Shown piece after piece: positions 9,201 through 18,100 of a DNA stretch of 64,000 nt. This DNA is from Aurantiochytrium sp. KH105 (taxonomy: Eukaryota; Sar; Bigyra; Thraustochytrida; Thraustochytriidae): positions 186,001-250,000 of the forward strand of contig BGKB01000088.1 of assembly GCA_003116975.1 (NCBI GenBank), given 5' to 3'. Positions within the stretch are counted from its first letter, which is position 1. Every line of letters begins with the position of its first letter. The notes under the pieces were generated by a model that worked only from the letters and a program-made list of their open reading frames with translations, searched no databases and had not been told where the DNA came from. The translations under genes were made by a program, and so were the position numbers.

Positions 9201-11525
9201 CAGAAATGGGCGCAGTTCCGTCAGGAGCTTGATTACCATACGTTGCGGGAAACGTGCAAGCGGTGGCACAAAGTCCGTGTATGCTTCTGCAAGAAGGTCG
9301 TCCCGAAGCGAGAGCAGATCTTCGAGCTCTGTCTCTTCGAGCCCGGTGTGCGAGGCCGTGATGAGCGCCAGCGCGGACTGCACAAAGTGCAGCCCATGGT
9401 CTGCCTCAAGGCGCGCAAACCAGACTGCAAAGATTTCGTCAATCTCCGTGGCGCTTGCGTAATGTTCGAGAGGAGGATCCCACGATGCAAGTCTTCTCGC
9501 CTCCTCGTAGAGGACGCGAAGTGCAAGCGGCGAGGGATCACGCAGGCTATTGACTCCGTACAGGACAGATTGCTTTTGACGGGGCCGGAGCACGCGACCT
9601 TCGGCATCGAGATAGGCGTCAAGGAACTCCTCCACCTCTTCTGGCAAAAATGCAGGCATTTTCACGAGCACCGCCTCGTGCTTGTCTTGCACGCTACGAT
9701 GAAACGCCCGCGCGGGCGCGCTCGCAGACCGAGCGGAGACGATGAGCCGCACATGGGGTGGAAGCGACTTGGCCGACAGGGGGATCCATGAATAATCACC
9801 GTCGGACAGCTGGTCAATACCGTCCAGCACGACCATGAGAGGCTGATCCTCTGTGGCGAGCGAAAGAAAGTCGAGAAAGGCATGGCGCACATCGCGGGGC
9901 TTGACAGGAATTTCGGGCGCCGACGCCAGGTCCGTGCCACAATATACGTCTCGCAGCTGCGCATAAAGGGTGCGTAGAAGACTTGCTGTCACGGTAGAGT
10001 CGTGCGTGGCTCCAAGGAACCGAGCAGCCACGACGTTGTCTCTCCCGCGATTCGCGACGCCGTCCGCGACGTCGACACAGATCTTGCTCAGCGCATACGT
10101 CTTGCCCGAGCCGGCCCCTCCTGTGACGAAGACGAGGCGCTTTCGGCTGCTACGAATCGAATGCAGCAACTCCGCACGACCCACGAAACTCTTGGCGTAG
10201 AGCGCGGCGTGCGCGGCATGCATGCGAACGGCCTCAAAGACGGGGTCGCGTTTGTAGATGCCATTCACCAGCGTGTGCTTGATACTGCCGATAATCTTTT
10301 CCTCCAGCGTCGTGAGCAGTTCCCGCAGATACGTGCTGTGTGCTGGGCACGAGACGGGGTCGAGACCTCCCTCGTATGGGACTTCGTAAACACGGCGATG
10401 GTTCTCGTGAATTGCGTCGAGGCAGGCGGTCTTTAGCTCGTTGAGACGAGTGAGTGAATACCCGTCCGGGTCAGACTCCTCAGTTTCGTAGAAAATATTG
10501 TCTTCTTCTAGACCTTCGCCTTCGAGCTCGCGGATGACGAGAAGAGTCTTGTGTTTGTCGGAGTGGTGAAGAATTCCCTCGGTGATCTCCTCATCCACGA
10601 CGCTTTGCTCAAATGCCTTAGCTTTCTCTTCGGTGAGAACGTCATCGATCTCGAGGCGCTGTGCAGCGTGCCTTAGCTCCTGCTGCAGCTCGCGAAAGAT
10701 CACCCACCAGTCGGCATTGTTGGCCGCCATGCGATTATTTCTCGACGTGCCACGCACTTCTGACATGTGACGAAGTGTGTACATTAGTGGCAGCTTATTT
10801 TCGTCGAGGGAGAACCACGTGGTGAGGAGATCTGGGTTGGCGGCCTCGTCGACGAGCTTTTCAAAGACTTCGGCTTCGATTCGTGTCGGGAAGGGGCAGA
10901 AGCCGTAGCGATTGCCGATGAGGCCGAGAAAGTTGAACGCAAGCGACCTTGATTTGCACCGCTCCAATTCCTGGAGCGAGAAATCACGCGAGTTGTGCGC
11001 GCGGTCTGTGATGGCCCAGCGCATGTCCTGGTACTGGAACTTGAAGCCGTGCATCCGGCAGTACTTGCTGATGCGCGGTTCGAGCAAGCCCACGATGCAG
11101 TCGCGCTCGAAGCGCATGTCGCGAAAGGTGCTGCTCACGAACAAGTGTACAACATTGGGCTCAAAGTCGAGGTCCTTTGGGACTGCCATGCTTTCGCCGC
11201 GCATCATGCGGTCGCGCACGTCGGGCTCGCGGCCCTTGTACCTAATGAGGTCGACGTCACTTTCGAGTGGTCTTGGGTAAAACTTGACGGCGTCCTGGAC
11301 GGCGCGCAGCTCTTCGAACTGGTCGCGCACGGGGTCTTCTTGGCCGGCTTTGGCGCCTCGGGCCTCCTTGACGAGCCGCTTCTTGTTCATGAAAGCCTTG
11401 GAGAAGGCGCGCATCGACAGTCTGCGCAGCGCCGAGCGTCGCTTGTTCTCCTCTGCGCCATCGACCTCGTCGCCGGTCGACTTTCTCCTCCCCGCTTGCG
11501 GCGCGCTGTTCCTCGCCCCGGGCAT
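6300..11525 (-). CDS. DUF4062-NACHT-WD40 STAND NTPase (NWD1-like architecture)
   Basis: The product has about 1741 residues from the ATG at 11525 (MPGARN). An ATG at 11669 only adds a Cys/Arg-rich low-complexity leader. Order: a basic N-terminus; a DUF4062-type domain (VHLFVSSTFRDMRF near residue 125, then a WAITD segment); a NACHT P-loop NTPase with Walker A GGAGSGKT near 465 and Walker B-like LMVVLDGID near 560; a helical region; a Ser/Asp/His-rich linker near 1015-1045 with HADS and VDSQ repeats; then WD40 repeats from about 1080 to the C-terminus (DGSLRIWD, DGVVKIWD, DGNVRVWD, DRTVRVWD and others), probably two propellers. Such STAND proteins are nucleotide-gated oligomerising switches, and the WD40 part usually senses a ligand. 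The architecture resembles animal NWD1. No effector domain or ligand can be named. The neighbouring GT90 gene is divergent. Confidence 0.88.
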   Translation of the reverse strand: MPGARNSAPQAGRRKSTGDEVDGAEENKRRSALRRLSMRAFSKAFMNKKRLVKEARGAKAGQEDPVRDQFEELRAVQDAVKFYPRPLESDVDLIRYKGREPDVRDRMMRGESMAVPKDLDFEPNVVHLFVSSTFRDMRFERDCIVGLLEPRISKYCRMHGFKFQYQDMRWAITDRAHNSRDFSLQELERCKSRSLAFNFLGLIGNRYGFCPFPTRIEAEVFEKLVDEAANPDLLTTWFSLDENKLPLMYTLRHMSEVRGTSRNNRMAANNADWWVIFRELQQELRHAAQRLEIDDVLTEEKAKAFEQSVVDEEITEGILHHSDKHKTLLVIRELEGEGLEEDNIFYETEESDPDGYSLTRLNELKTACLDAIHENHRRVYEVPYEGGLDPVSCPAHSTYLRELLTTLEEKIIGSIKHTLVNGIYKRDPVFEAVRMHAAHAALYAKSFVGRAELLHSIRSSRKRLVFVTGGAGSGKTYALSKICVDVADGVANRGRDNVVAARFLGATHDSTVTASLLRTLYAQLRDVYCGTDLASAPEIPVKPRDVRHAFLDFLSLATEDQPLMVVLDGIDQLSDGDYSWIPLSAKSLPPHVRLIVSARSASAPARAFHRSVQDKHEAVLVKMPAFLPEEVEEFLDAYLDAEGRVLRPRQKQSVLYGVNSLRDPSPLALRVLYEEARRLASWDPPLEHYASATEIDEIFAVWFARLEADHGLHFVQSALALITASHTGLEETELEDLLSLRDDLLAEAYTDFVPPLARFPQRMVIKLLTELRPFLWRGNWAHRELRRAALARYDGKMLSAYRALADYFGAESPAALERPVFKTEVNGETWYLTQNRFPQAQPFRFETGAVNMRKFLELPGALQAVGDVDALEELVCSLKFIRIGLETSAADLIFWLRQPSSFRCSRIVQAVGQSLVAYESSPDHLEEILWLRLAPNLEPGDPLLAELNTARMRTPGLHALAPLRILQPSQPRRNHGRGGGSSFDSFETGSASAATTKRGKRIVKLRKGPRRTGHGSRADSHAGSHADSFVDSQVDSFADSQGNAHPAPSQLGESMEDTQPSMAEQDDIEFRPDEAYSPEKKFTLHGHTNQVTSVDTFEDAVTHDLHIVSASAEGIRIWNAENKSLVSSIVPSQHHDGETSKVVAYVEPGGGARVVAGVGKNVVVYTLPAGEELRCIENAHETDINAIGLVYQLDGTVDIVSANDLQICMWNGLNGQRKKLIQCEADAGPLVDLELFLDAQSNEWYALGIHLHEARVYSLDTGDRMDVSLAVETHGREENAHIFRASVTYFHDGTVYALTCGDEDGSLRIWDVMEGVTVHMLQHDEHFNSPFTCVDVYEDAATDEVRCVTGDVDGVVKIWDPVAGKLLHIAEIHDGPVLDVTAYVDEEKEVWVVSAATDGQVVLSNHLPEVALLSSTASTRTLDSFGAAQALAAYTDGNRGWQVITVHGTQVAVMDPTTLVINMRWDSGANVLCVAVDDEPRSRHARCVVGLDSGLVAVWSIPSNKVLSVKAHKGQTLSVCVFDPRNMDANLVASSGEDGAVAVHNIETGDPICRWRAHDSAIHTLQSFSEERAPRLLSCDLDGNVRVWDFDKTRKVSSTVMSRKKPTPAQEIDNDSRVAAVYAFTEAHTQKPSIVLANREKFIRLINLNGSERKLRGHTHRILYVSSFSNPSSGKHCVVSASKDRTVRVWDDLGTLLTTYTFDQPIKALSTHRIPTKAFVIVSLRDGQLVALRFVDHDNVA

Positions 11526-13043
11526 CCTCCTCGCCCCTCTCTCCCGCGCGCGCTCTCGCCGCCTCCGGCCCGCGCCGCTGCCTCTGCCTCTGCCTCCGCA
11601 CGTGCAGCACGTGCAGCGCGTGCAGCAGCAGCGCGTACGTCTCCCACGCACAACCGGAGCAACACACAAGCGAAGCGCGCGCCCAGATCAGATCAGCCCA
11701 GCCCAGCCCAGCCCAGCCCAGCCCGCTCGGCTCCCGCCGTTGCCGCTCTGCGCGCCCGCGCCGGCCTCGTGCAGGCGTGCCGCCGTCCGCGCGGTCTTCG
11801 CCCGAGTTTCCGTTCTGCGCGTCGCTCTCGCTCTCGCTCGGCGCCGCGGCGAGGACCCCTCGCTTGCTCTCTCTCTCTCTCGTCCGTCAGTTGCGGCGTG
11901 AGTTTGTTGCTGTTAGTTACTGTTAGTCATGTGTGCGCGCGCGTGTGTCACTGTGTATCACGTCAGCGCGGTGCGAGATCGAGTACGTGAATGACCCGCC
12001 CCGCCTCCTCGGCTGCTCGCCGTCGCCGCCTTCGACACAGGCTCCGCAGACGCCGCGCGCGGGCTTCACGCACGCACGCGCAGCCGGCCTTGTCTTGTCT
12101 TGTCTTGTCGCCGCTCGAGGCCTTCGTCCGCGTGCTCGCTCGGGCGAGCGGTTGATCGATGGGCCAAAGATCGATTGATTGATCACTCGCAACATCTTCC
12201 GCGTGAACCGCATCTTGCGTTCCCCAAGCCAGCGCCGCTCCGGTCGGGAACCGAGCGCGCGCTTCTCCCCCGCGCACGAGGCTACGCTTCTTTCCCGCGC
12301 CGCTCGCGCCGAGCGCGCCCGTCCGCCTGCCCGCTCAAGCCCCTCGCGCGCGCGGCCTCGAGCGTGTCCTCGGGTTTGGGACGCCGCGCCATGGTCGGCC
12401 ATGGCACATCACTTCTCTCGCCTCCTTGGTCTTGGTCCAGCTCCAGCTCCAGCTCCAGCTCCAGCTCGAGACCAGCGAGAAGCAGCGTACGCTTCGCGAG
12501 ACCATCATAGCACCGCGCCGCCCCGGCCACCTCGTTTCGCTGCAGCGCTGCCGAGGCCACGGCCTCCACGGTGGCCGCGAACGAGCGTCGCGTCTTCGTC
12601 AAGTTCTCGCTCGCTGTCGACTCGAAGACCCTGCTGTGAAGGTGCCGCTCGGGCGCATTCGCCCGTCGACGTTCCCGCCGCCACCTCACGCCGTTCGACG
12701 CCCGCCCCGCCTCGCGGGTGATGACAAGGCCTGGCATCCCGTCGCATCCCATCCCGTCACATCCCCTCCCCTCACATCGCATCTCAGCGCACGAAGCGAA
12801 ACGACCTCGACCGCTCGATCTCGGATCCCTATCTCGGACCCCTATCCAGCCCGCCCTCGGATCCCAGCCCGAGCCAGCGCCGGCCAGCTGCAGAAGATCG
12901 CTCTCGCCCGATGAGCCCCGCCGTCGCCGCGTGCTCGAGCAGCTCGAGCAGCTCGAGCTGAGCCGCGCGAGCAGCGCGTCCTCGCAGCCGCGGCAAGCGC
13001 GGGGTGCAGGCAGGCAGACCGGGATACCTCGCGCGAGAGCGCC
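11526..13043. promoter_or_regulatory. Divergent intergenic region with several short tandem repeats
   Basis: This 1.5 kb stretch separates the divergent NACHT-WD40 (-) and GT90 (+) genes, so it should hold both promoters. It is GC-rich and repetitive: (GCCCA)n at about 11694-11724, a CT run at 11866-11880, (TCTTG)n at about 12089-12109, (CCAGCT)n at 12437-12470, and a duplicated AGCTCGAGC motif at about 12938-12962. Open frames exist on both strands but look like compositional artefacts. No promoter element is recognisable. Confidence 0.5.
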
Positions 13044-14657
13044 ATGCGCCTGCCGCCCCCCCGCGCGGAGGCGCGCCGCGAGACGCGCTGCGAGACGCGC
13101 AGGGTCCTGGCCGCGCTCTCCGTGCTCGTGTGCGTGGTCGTCGCGCTGCAGCTCGTCGTCCTGGGCGGCATCGGGCGCAGGATCGACGCCGTTGCCGGCG
13201 AAGACGACGAGGCCCGGCGAGCCGGAACCGCCACGGCGCTCCGCGTGACGCGCGGAGCCCAGGCCTCGGACGAACGGCTTGGGCTACCCTTGCGACCCGC
13301 TGCAGGTGTCGGGGCGGAAGCGACAAGATTTCGACCCGAGCGCATGCCCCGGCGCACCGCTGCAAGCGTTGGCATCGACGCCTTCCTTGAGACATGCCAG
13401 CCTAATCAGTCGCCGATGAAGGAGCCCCTCGCTGACATCTTACGCAAGGGTGCACTCGATCGGCATTGCAGCGCGAAAGTCTCCTTTGAGAAGCTCATGT
13501 GCGCCTTACAGTGCGATGCGGAAGAGCCCGAGCTTGAAAATGCCTTTCGCACCATGAGCGCCAGCACCTTCTCGCTAGCGTACATGAAGGATCTATGCAA
13601 AGATGGCGTCGTCACGGCCCTCATCTGGATCTACAAGGGAGTCCCAAAGTTCAAGACCTGCGGCGGGATGGACCACGTTCCCAGCAGCGCGCTTTTTGGG
13701 ACAACCAAGGCGCTTCTTTCTGCGCTAGCATGCATCAGTGAGGTCTCAGACGTGATTTTTGCACTCGACACGCGAGACTGGGCAGCTCCCGACCAACGAT
13801 CCGCGGTCCCGGCGTGGCTGCAACCTTTGCCCGGAGTAGCGCGATATGTAGGAAGTCCTGGTCACCCTGCCATACTTCTTCCCACCAACGCTTTTCTTCG
13901 CGCAACTACACATTGTAACATAGGGGATGCAACTGATATTTTTGGCAAGCTTCGAGTCTGTAGGATCATGGACCTCGCCCCATCCTTTCGAGACCGCAGC
14001 TGGGATCAGAGGGAGAAAACGATATTTTGGCGTGGGAGCTCCACGGGGGTGCCCCTCGACAAGCACGTATTCGCCTATTTGCCGCGCCCGGCCTTGATTC
14101 GCAACTTCTTCAACGAAGATGGCTTTGACGTTGGCTTTGTTGGAGCACACCCCCCAAACTCTGTCCCGGGGTACAACACATTCTTCTCTGCGCACAAGAA
14201 GCCCTCTGTGAGAAGTCGCGAGTTCGCCAACTACAAGTATCTTCTGAACTGCGATGGCCATACAGCCAGCTGGGGCATTGCTCAAAAACTCACCACAAAG
14301 TCAGCTATTCTCTGGATTGACTCTCTCTTCCAATACCGCGAATTTTACTATCTGCACCTGCGCCCTTGGCAGCATTACATTCCGATAGATGCTGATTTGA
14401 GTAACCTCAAGGCGACACGTGACTGGCTTTTTACTCCTACCGGAAACGAGTTTGCCCGCGCATTAGGAGAGCGCGCATACAATCTTTTCACGACAAGACT
14501 GCGCCCTGAAGCTACATATTGCTACCTCTCGAGGTTATTAGCGTCCATGGCGCTATACCAAGCCACGGTACCTACACCTATTGCGCTTCAGGAAGCAGGG
14601 CTTGACCCCGCCACTTTCGAGGATATCGCAGAATTTCAGGCCCTCAAGCGACCTTAA
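13044..14657 (+). CDS. GT90 family (CAP10/POGLUT-like) type II membrane glycosyltransferase
   Basis: The product has 537 residues. A short basic cytosolic N-terminus precedes one membrane anchor (about residues 20-44, VLAALSVLVCVVVALQLVVL), then a stem, giving a Golgi/ER type II topology. The catalytic region from about 150 carries GT90 signatures: FWRGSSTG near 328, a KYLLNCDGHTASW segment near 398-411 (family Y-x-x-x-x-DG-x-x-x-S), then the EFYYLHLRPWQHYIPID block typical of CAP10 and POGLUT proteins. Known members transfer xylose or glucose, for example to fungal capsule polysaccharide or EGF repeats. The donor and acceptor here cannot be deduced. The gene converges on the giant HECT gene and is divergent from the NACHT-WD40 gene. 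The family call is strong. Confidence 0.88.
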   Translation: MRLPPPRAEARRETRCETRRVLAALSVLVCVVVALQLVVLGGIGRRIDAVAGEDDEARRAGTATALRVTRGAQASDERLGLPLRPAAGVGAEATRFRPERMPRRTAASVGIDAFLETCQPNQSPMKEPLADILRKGALDRHCSAKVSFEKLMCALQCDAEEPELENAFRTMSASTFSLAYMKDLCKDGVVTALIWIYKGVPKFKTCGGMDHVPSSALFGTTKALLSALACISEVSDVIFALDTRDWAAPDQRSAVPAWLQPLPGVARYVGSPGHPAILLPTNAFLRATTHCNIGDATDIFGKLRVCRIMDLAPSFRDRSWDQREKTIFWRGSSTGVPLDKHVFAYLPRPALIRNFFNEDGFDVGFVGAHPPNSVPGYNTFFSAHKKPSVRSREFANYKYLLNCDGHTASWGIAQKLTTKSAILWIDSLFQYREFYYLHLRPWQHYIPIDADLSNLKATRDWLFTPTGNEFARALGERAYNLFTTRLRPEATYCYLSRLLASMALYQATVPTPIALQEAGLDPATFEDIAEFQALKRP

Positions 14658-15181
14658 GCCTAGACGGCATGCCTTGTCATTAAAATGCGGAGTGAAATAT
14701 TCTCGACGTGGCTCCCACGAAAATGGTGGTCAACCACAAGGATTCATACCAGCGGTCTGCAATCTCTCTCTACGTAGCGCGCGACTCACTTATCATGGGC
14801 ATTTTTACATATAGCATCAAAAGAAGAAAGTCTTGACCTAACCAAAAAAGAGAGTAAAAGACACCTGCCACACACCAAGCGCTCGCGTCGTTCTTAAGCT
14901 TCTGTGCCGCCACCACCTGAGAAAACAACACATGACCCCCCATTTTTTGCCAAATTTGCAACGTCGATGTTGAAAAAATATTGAAAATCCAGGGTTTTCG
15001 TCGCACAGATTGCAGATGCGAGCATACAGAGCCTTGCGATTTGCTCTATTCCAAAGAAATTAACCGAATGGTGTTTCTTGGGACCAATCAACTAGACCCA
15101 GCGTTGAACAATTCACAATTCATTAAAGAGATTTCTTCTTTTTTTATTTGGACAGGCCAAGAAAAAAGACAAAGTGCGCCC
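14658..15181. other. Convergent intergenic region between GT90 and the HECT ligase
   Basis: The two stop codons face each other across 524 bp of AT-richer DNA. No gene is visible. The only motif noted is a possible minus-strand poly(A) signal, listed separately. Confidence 0.6.
15143..15148 (-). terminator. Possible poly(A) signal of the giant HECT gene
   Basis: AATAAA on the minus strand, about 35 nt past the HECT stop codon and inside an A-rich stretch. It matches the canonical hexamer, but its use in this organism is assumed. Confidence 0.35.
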
Positions 15182-18100
15182 TTACAGGCGTCGCAGATTG
15201 GAGCTACTGTCCACGCGCTGAATATCTCCCTCAGGATCAATGTATTCGCCAAAAGGGTCCTCATCGTCCACATTGGCTGCCCCAGATATGAGTTGAGTAA
15301 GGGAGAATGGCCGCGCGGGATGTTGTGCTGACGCGCGCGCCAGGCTCTGTCGTAGTTGTCGGCGTTGAAGCAATAATGCATCCCCGGAATGCACATCCTC
15401 TAACCCTTGGCCACCCTGGCCATCGTCCACATCAAAGCCTCCCAGCGGTGTCACCCGCCTCCGGGCGCTGCCAGACAACGTCTCTGCAATCGTATCAAGC
15501 GGGAGCGGCCTGAACTGTCCGTCGTCCGGGGACGGCGTGAGGTCGTGCACGCCCAACTGCGCAAAGTCAGTCTCTGGCGGCGGAGGAGGAGGCGGCGGCG
15601 GCGGTGGCGATGGAGGCAATGCGTCGTCTGCGTGCCCCGCAGCCGCATCTTCGACGTCGTCGTACACGTCCTGGCCATAGCTATCCTCCGCGGCATCGTC
15701 GTCGTCATCGTCGTCGTCAATCTCAAAACCGAGTCGCATACTCATACGACCCGTCGTGGTTTGATCACCGTCAATCTCGGTGCATTGAACCGCGTACAAA
15801 AGCTTGCGGCGCATCACTTCCTTGCTCGAGTACGCAGGGAGGTCTATGGTAAAGTAACACGTGTGCGCATAGGGAAGCATGTCATCTGGACTCATTTCTG
15901 GGCGTCCGTACGCCGAGCGTGGCGGATGGAACGACGAGACCTTGTGTGGCTGGTCCCACGATTCACGGTCCAAGGGAAGCCGCGCGCGGCCCCAAACGAA
16001 CTTGAGGTAGTCGGAACGCTGCTCGTCAGAGAACTCATCGAGCACAGTCCAGAATGCCTGAATGTGGGCATCCGTTTCGGCACAGTCAGAATACACCGTC
16101 ATGCGCTTGAGAAGCTCGATATCGATTCGTGGGCGCCCGCACACCATAAGCTCGAGCTCTTCCCAGCGGAACAGCATGAGAAGCCGCTGCGGCACGATCG
16201 TCGCGAGGCCGCGCCGAATCGCCTCAACCTGAAGGTCGAATTCGTGCACCTTGTAGTCCAGCACGCGATGCGCCCAGTCAGCATAGTTCTCCGGCGTAAC
16301 CTGCAGCAGCCGCCCATTCGGCACAAGCTCCACCTCACGGCCGTCGAGCGCAATGGCCGTGTAGTACATGGGCTGCTGCTCCAAAAAGGCACCAGGGTCA
16401 GGGCATCTAGGGTCCGTGTTCGTGACAGTAAGAATGTCCACCGCGCGAAGGTCCTCGACAGTCGGCACCTGATTCACAAGGGGTTTCCATACGAGACTGG
16501 GCAGCCGCAAATCGAGCAGCTCACGGTTACGAATCGCAATACCCATGAGTTTGCCGAGGAACTCGAACATGGAGATCTGTACGGGCGAGATCGCTGCAGG
16601 GTTTGGCAGCCAGCGATCTCGGTTGACGCGAATTTCGTTGGCTCGATTGGAACAAGGCAGCAAGAGACCGACACCGGGAAGCGTCTGCAGCTCCTTGCAG
16701 TACTCCGAAAAGCTCTGGCGATATGGTCCGCCATCGTCATGACTTGCCATGCCGCGCATCACGCACTTGTACAATTTGCCATGCGCGCGCAAGGTCTTTG
16801 CCGGCATTGGGTGAATTGCACGGAAAGCTTGAGCAAATACCGTATGCCGCCCATGCACGTCGGCAAGATGTCGCTTCGACATTGCCTTGCCAAAGTCCAG
16901 CACCACATCAAATTTATGAATATCCTCCGCCTTGGTTGACGAGACAGCGTCCAGCCAAAGAGGACCCTTGAACTTTTCAAAGAGAATGCCGCAGCATTCT
17001 GAAAGATAGGCTGCAGTGCTCGTTGCGTCTCGCCAGGCGCTCAAATCGAGCAGTCCCAACGCCTCGTGAACAGCCTTGTTCAGCGATCGTACCAAATCAA
17101 AACGCTGTGCAATATCCAGCAAGATCGCGTGCAGGGCGCTGCGCTCCAGACGAAGCCCATCGCCAACATGAACCATTTCACCCGAGCCAGTATCAGGCTC
17201 GGCCCCGGTCGCGCTTGCGCAGCAACGAAGGTCGCTCAAAACAGACGCGCGCTCGCGGACAAGCGCGATAAGCTCTGTAGAAACAGGCGGTGTCTTCGGC
17301 CCGCCGCGCTTGGATTGCTTCTTCCGCTTCCCTCGCGAAGACGTCGCCACGGAAGGCGCCGCCAGCGTGCTCGAAAGAGCTTGCTGTCGCAGAGAGGTTG
17401 CGCTTAGCGCTGCCCCCGTGTCCGTCAAGGAGAGACGTGCGCCGCGACGCAACAGAGGAGCCATCGGAATGGGCGGAGCGTCTTCGTATGCAGACTCGCC
17501 AGCTTCGAGGCTTGCTTCGAAACTCGCCGTTTCCGCAACTGAAGGCAGATCGTCGGCGTCACCGCCAGTGGACATGCTGGAGACCTCACGAACGTCGAGA
17601 GGAGCAATGGAATACAATTCATCCCACGAAAATTCGAGCAGTTGAGCAAGATCCGTGTTCGAGTCTGCAACGGCGGTATTCACGTACGCGACCAGAGCTT
17701 CGTCTTGGCGGCGCGTCCAGCCTCGCTGACGCGCGAGATAGGCTTGGTATTGCTCATCCATGGCGCTCTTGGCCAAGGGGCCACTTTCGTCGCCAGCACC
17801 TGCATCTACGCCCTCGGCGCCATCCGTCGATGCGTCCAAGTCCGCATTCGCTCCGTGAATGCTGCTTGGATCAAAAGCCGGTGTAACGCGTACCTTGTAG
17901 CCCCAATTGCTAATGGGTGAGAGCTGGACGTTCTCGCCAAGCTCAACTCGCTGGATCGAGACACGCTGATAGTTGGTGCTTAGCGACACCGCAGGAATCA
18001 CGCGCGACGGCAAACCGCAGATTGTGCCGAGCACACGACCATTTTGCAAAAATGTGACCGTGCTGTTTGGGGTGTCAAGACTGACCGTCACGATATCCCC

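Noticed and set aside
15407-16939. 510-codon plus-strand open frame
   Set aside because: It lies exactly antisense to the HECT domain, has no recognisable domain and is explained by GC-rich codon bias of the real gene.
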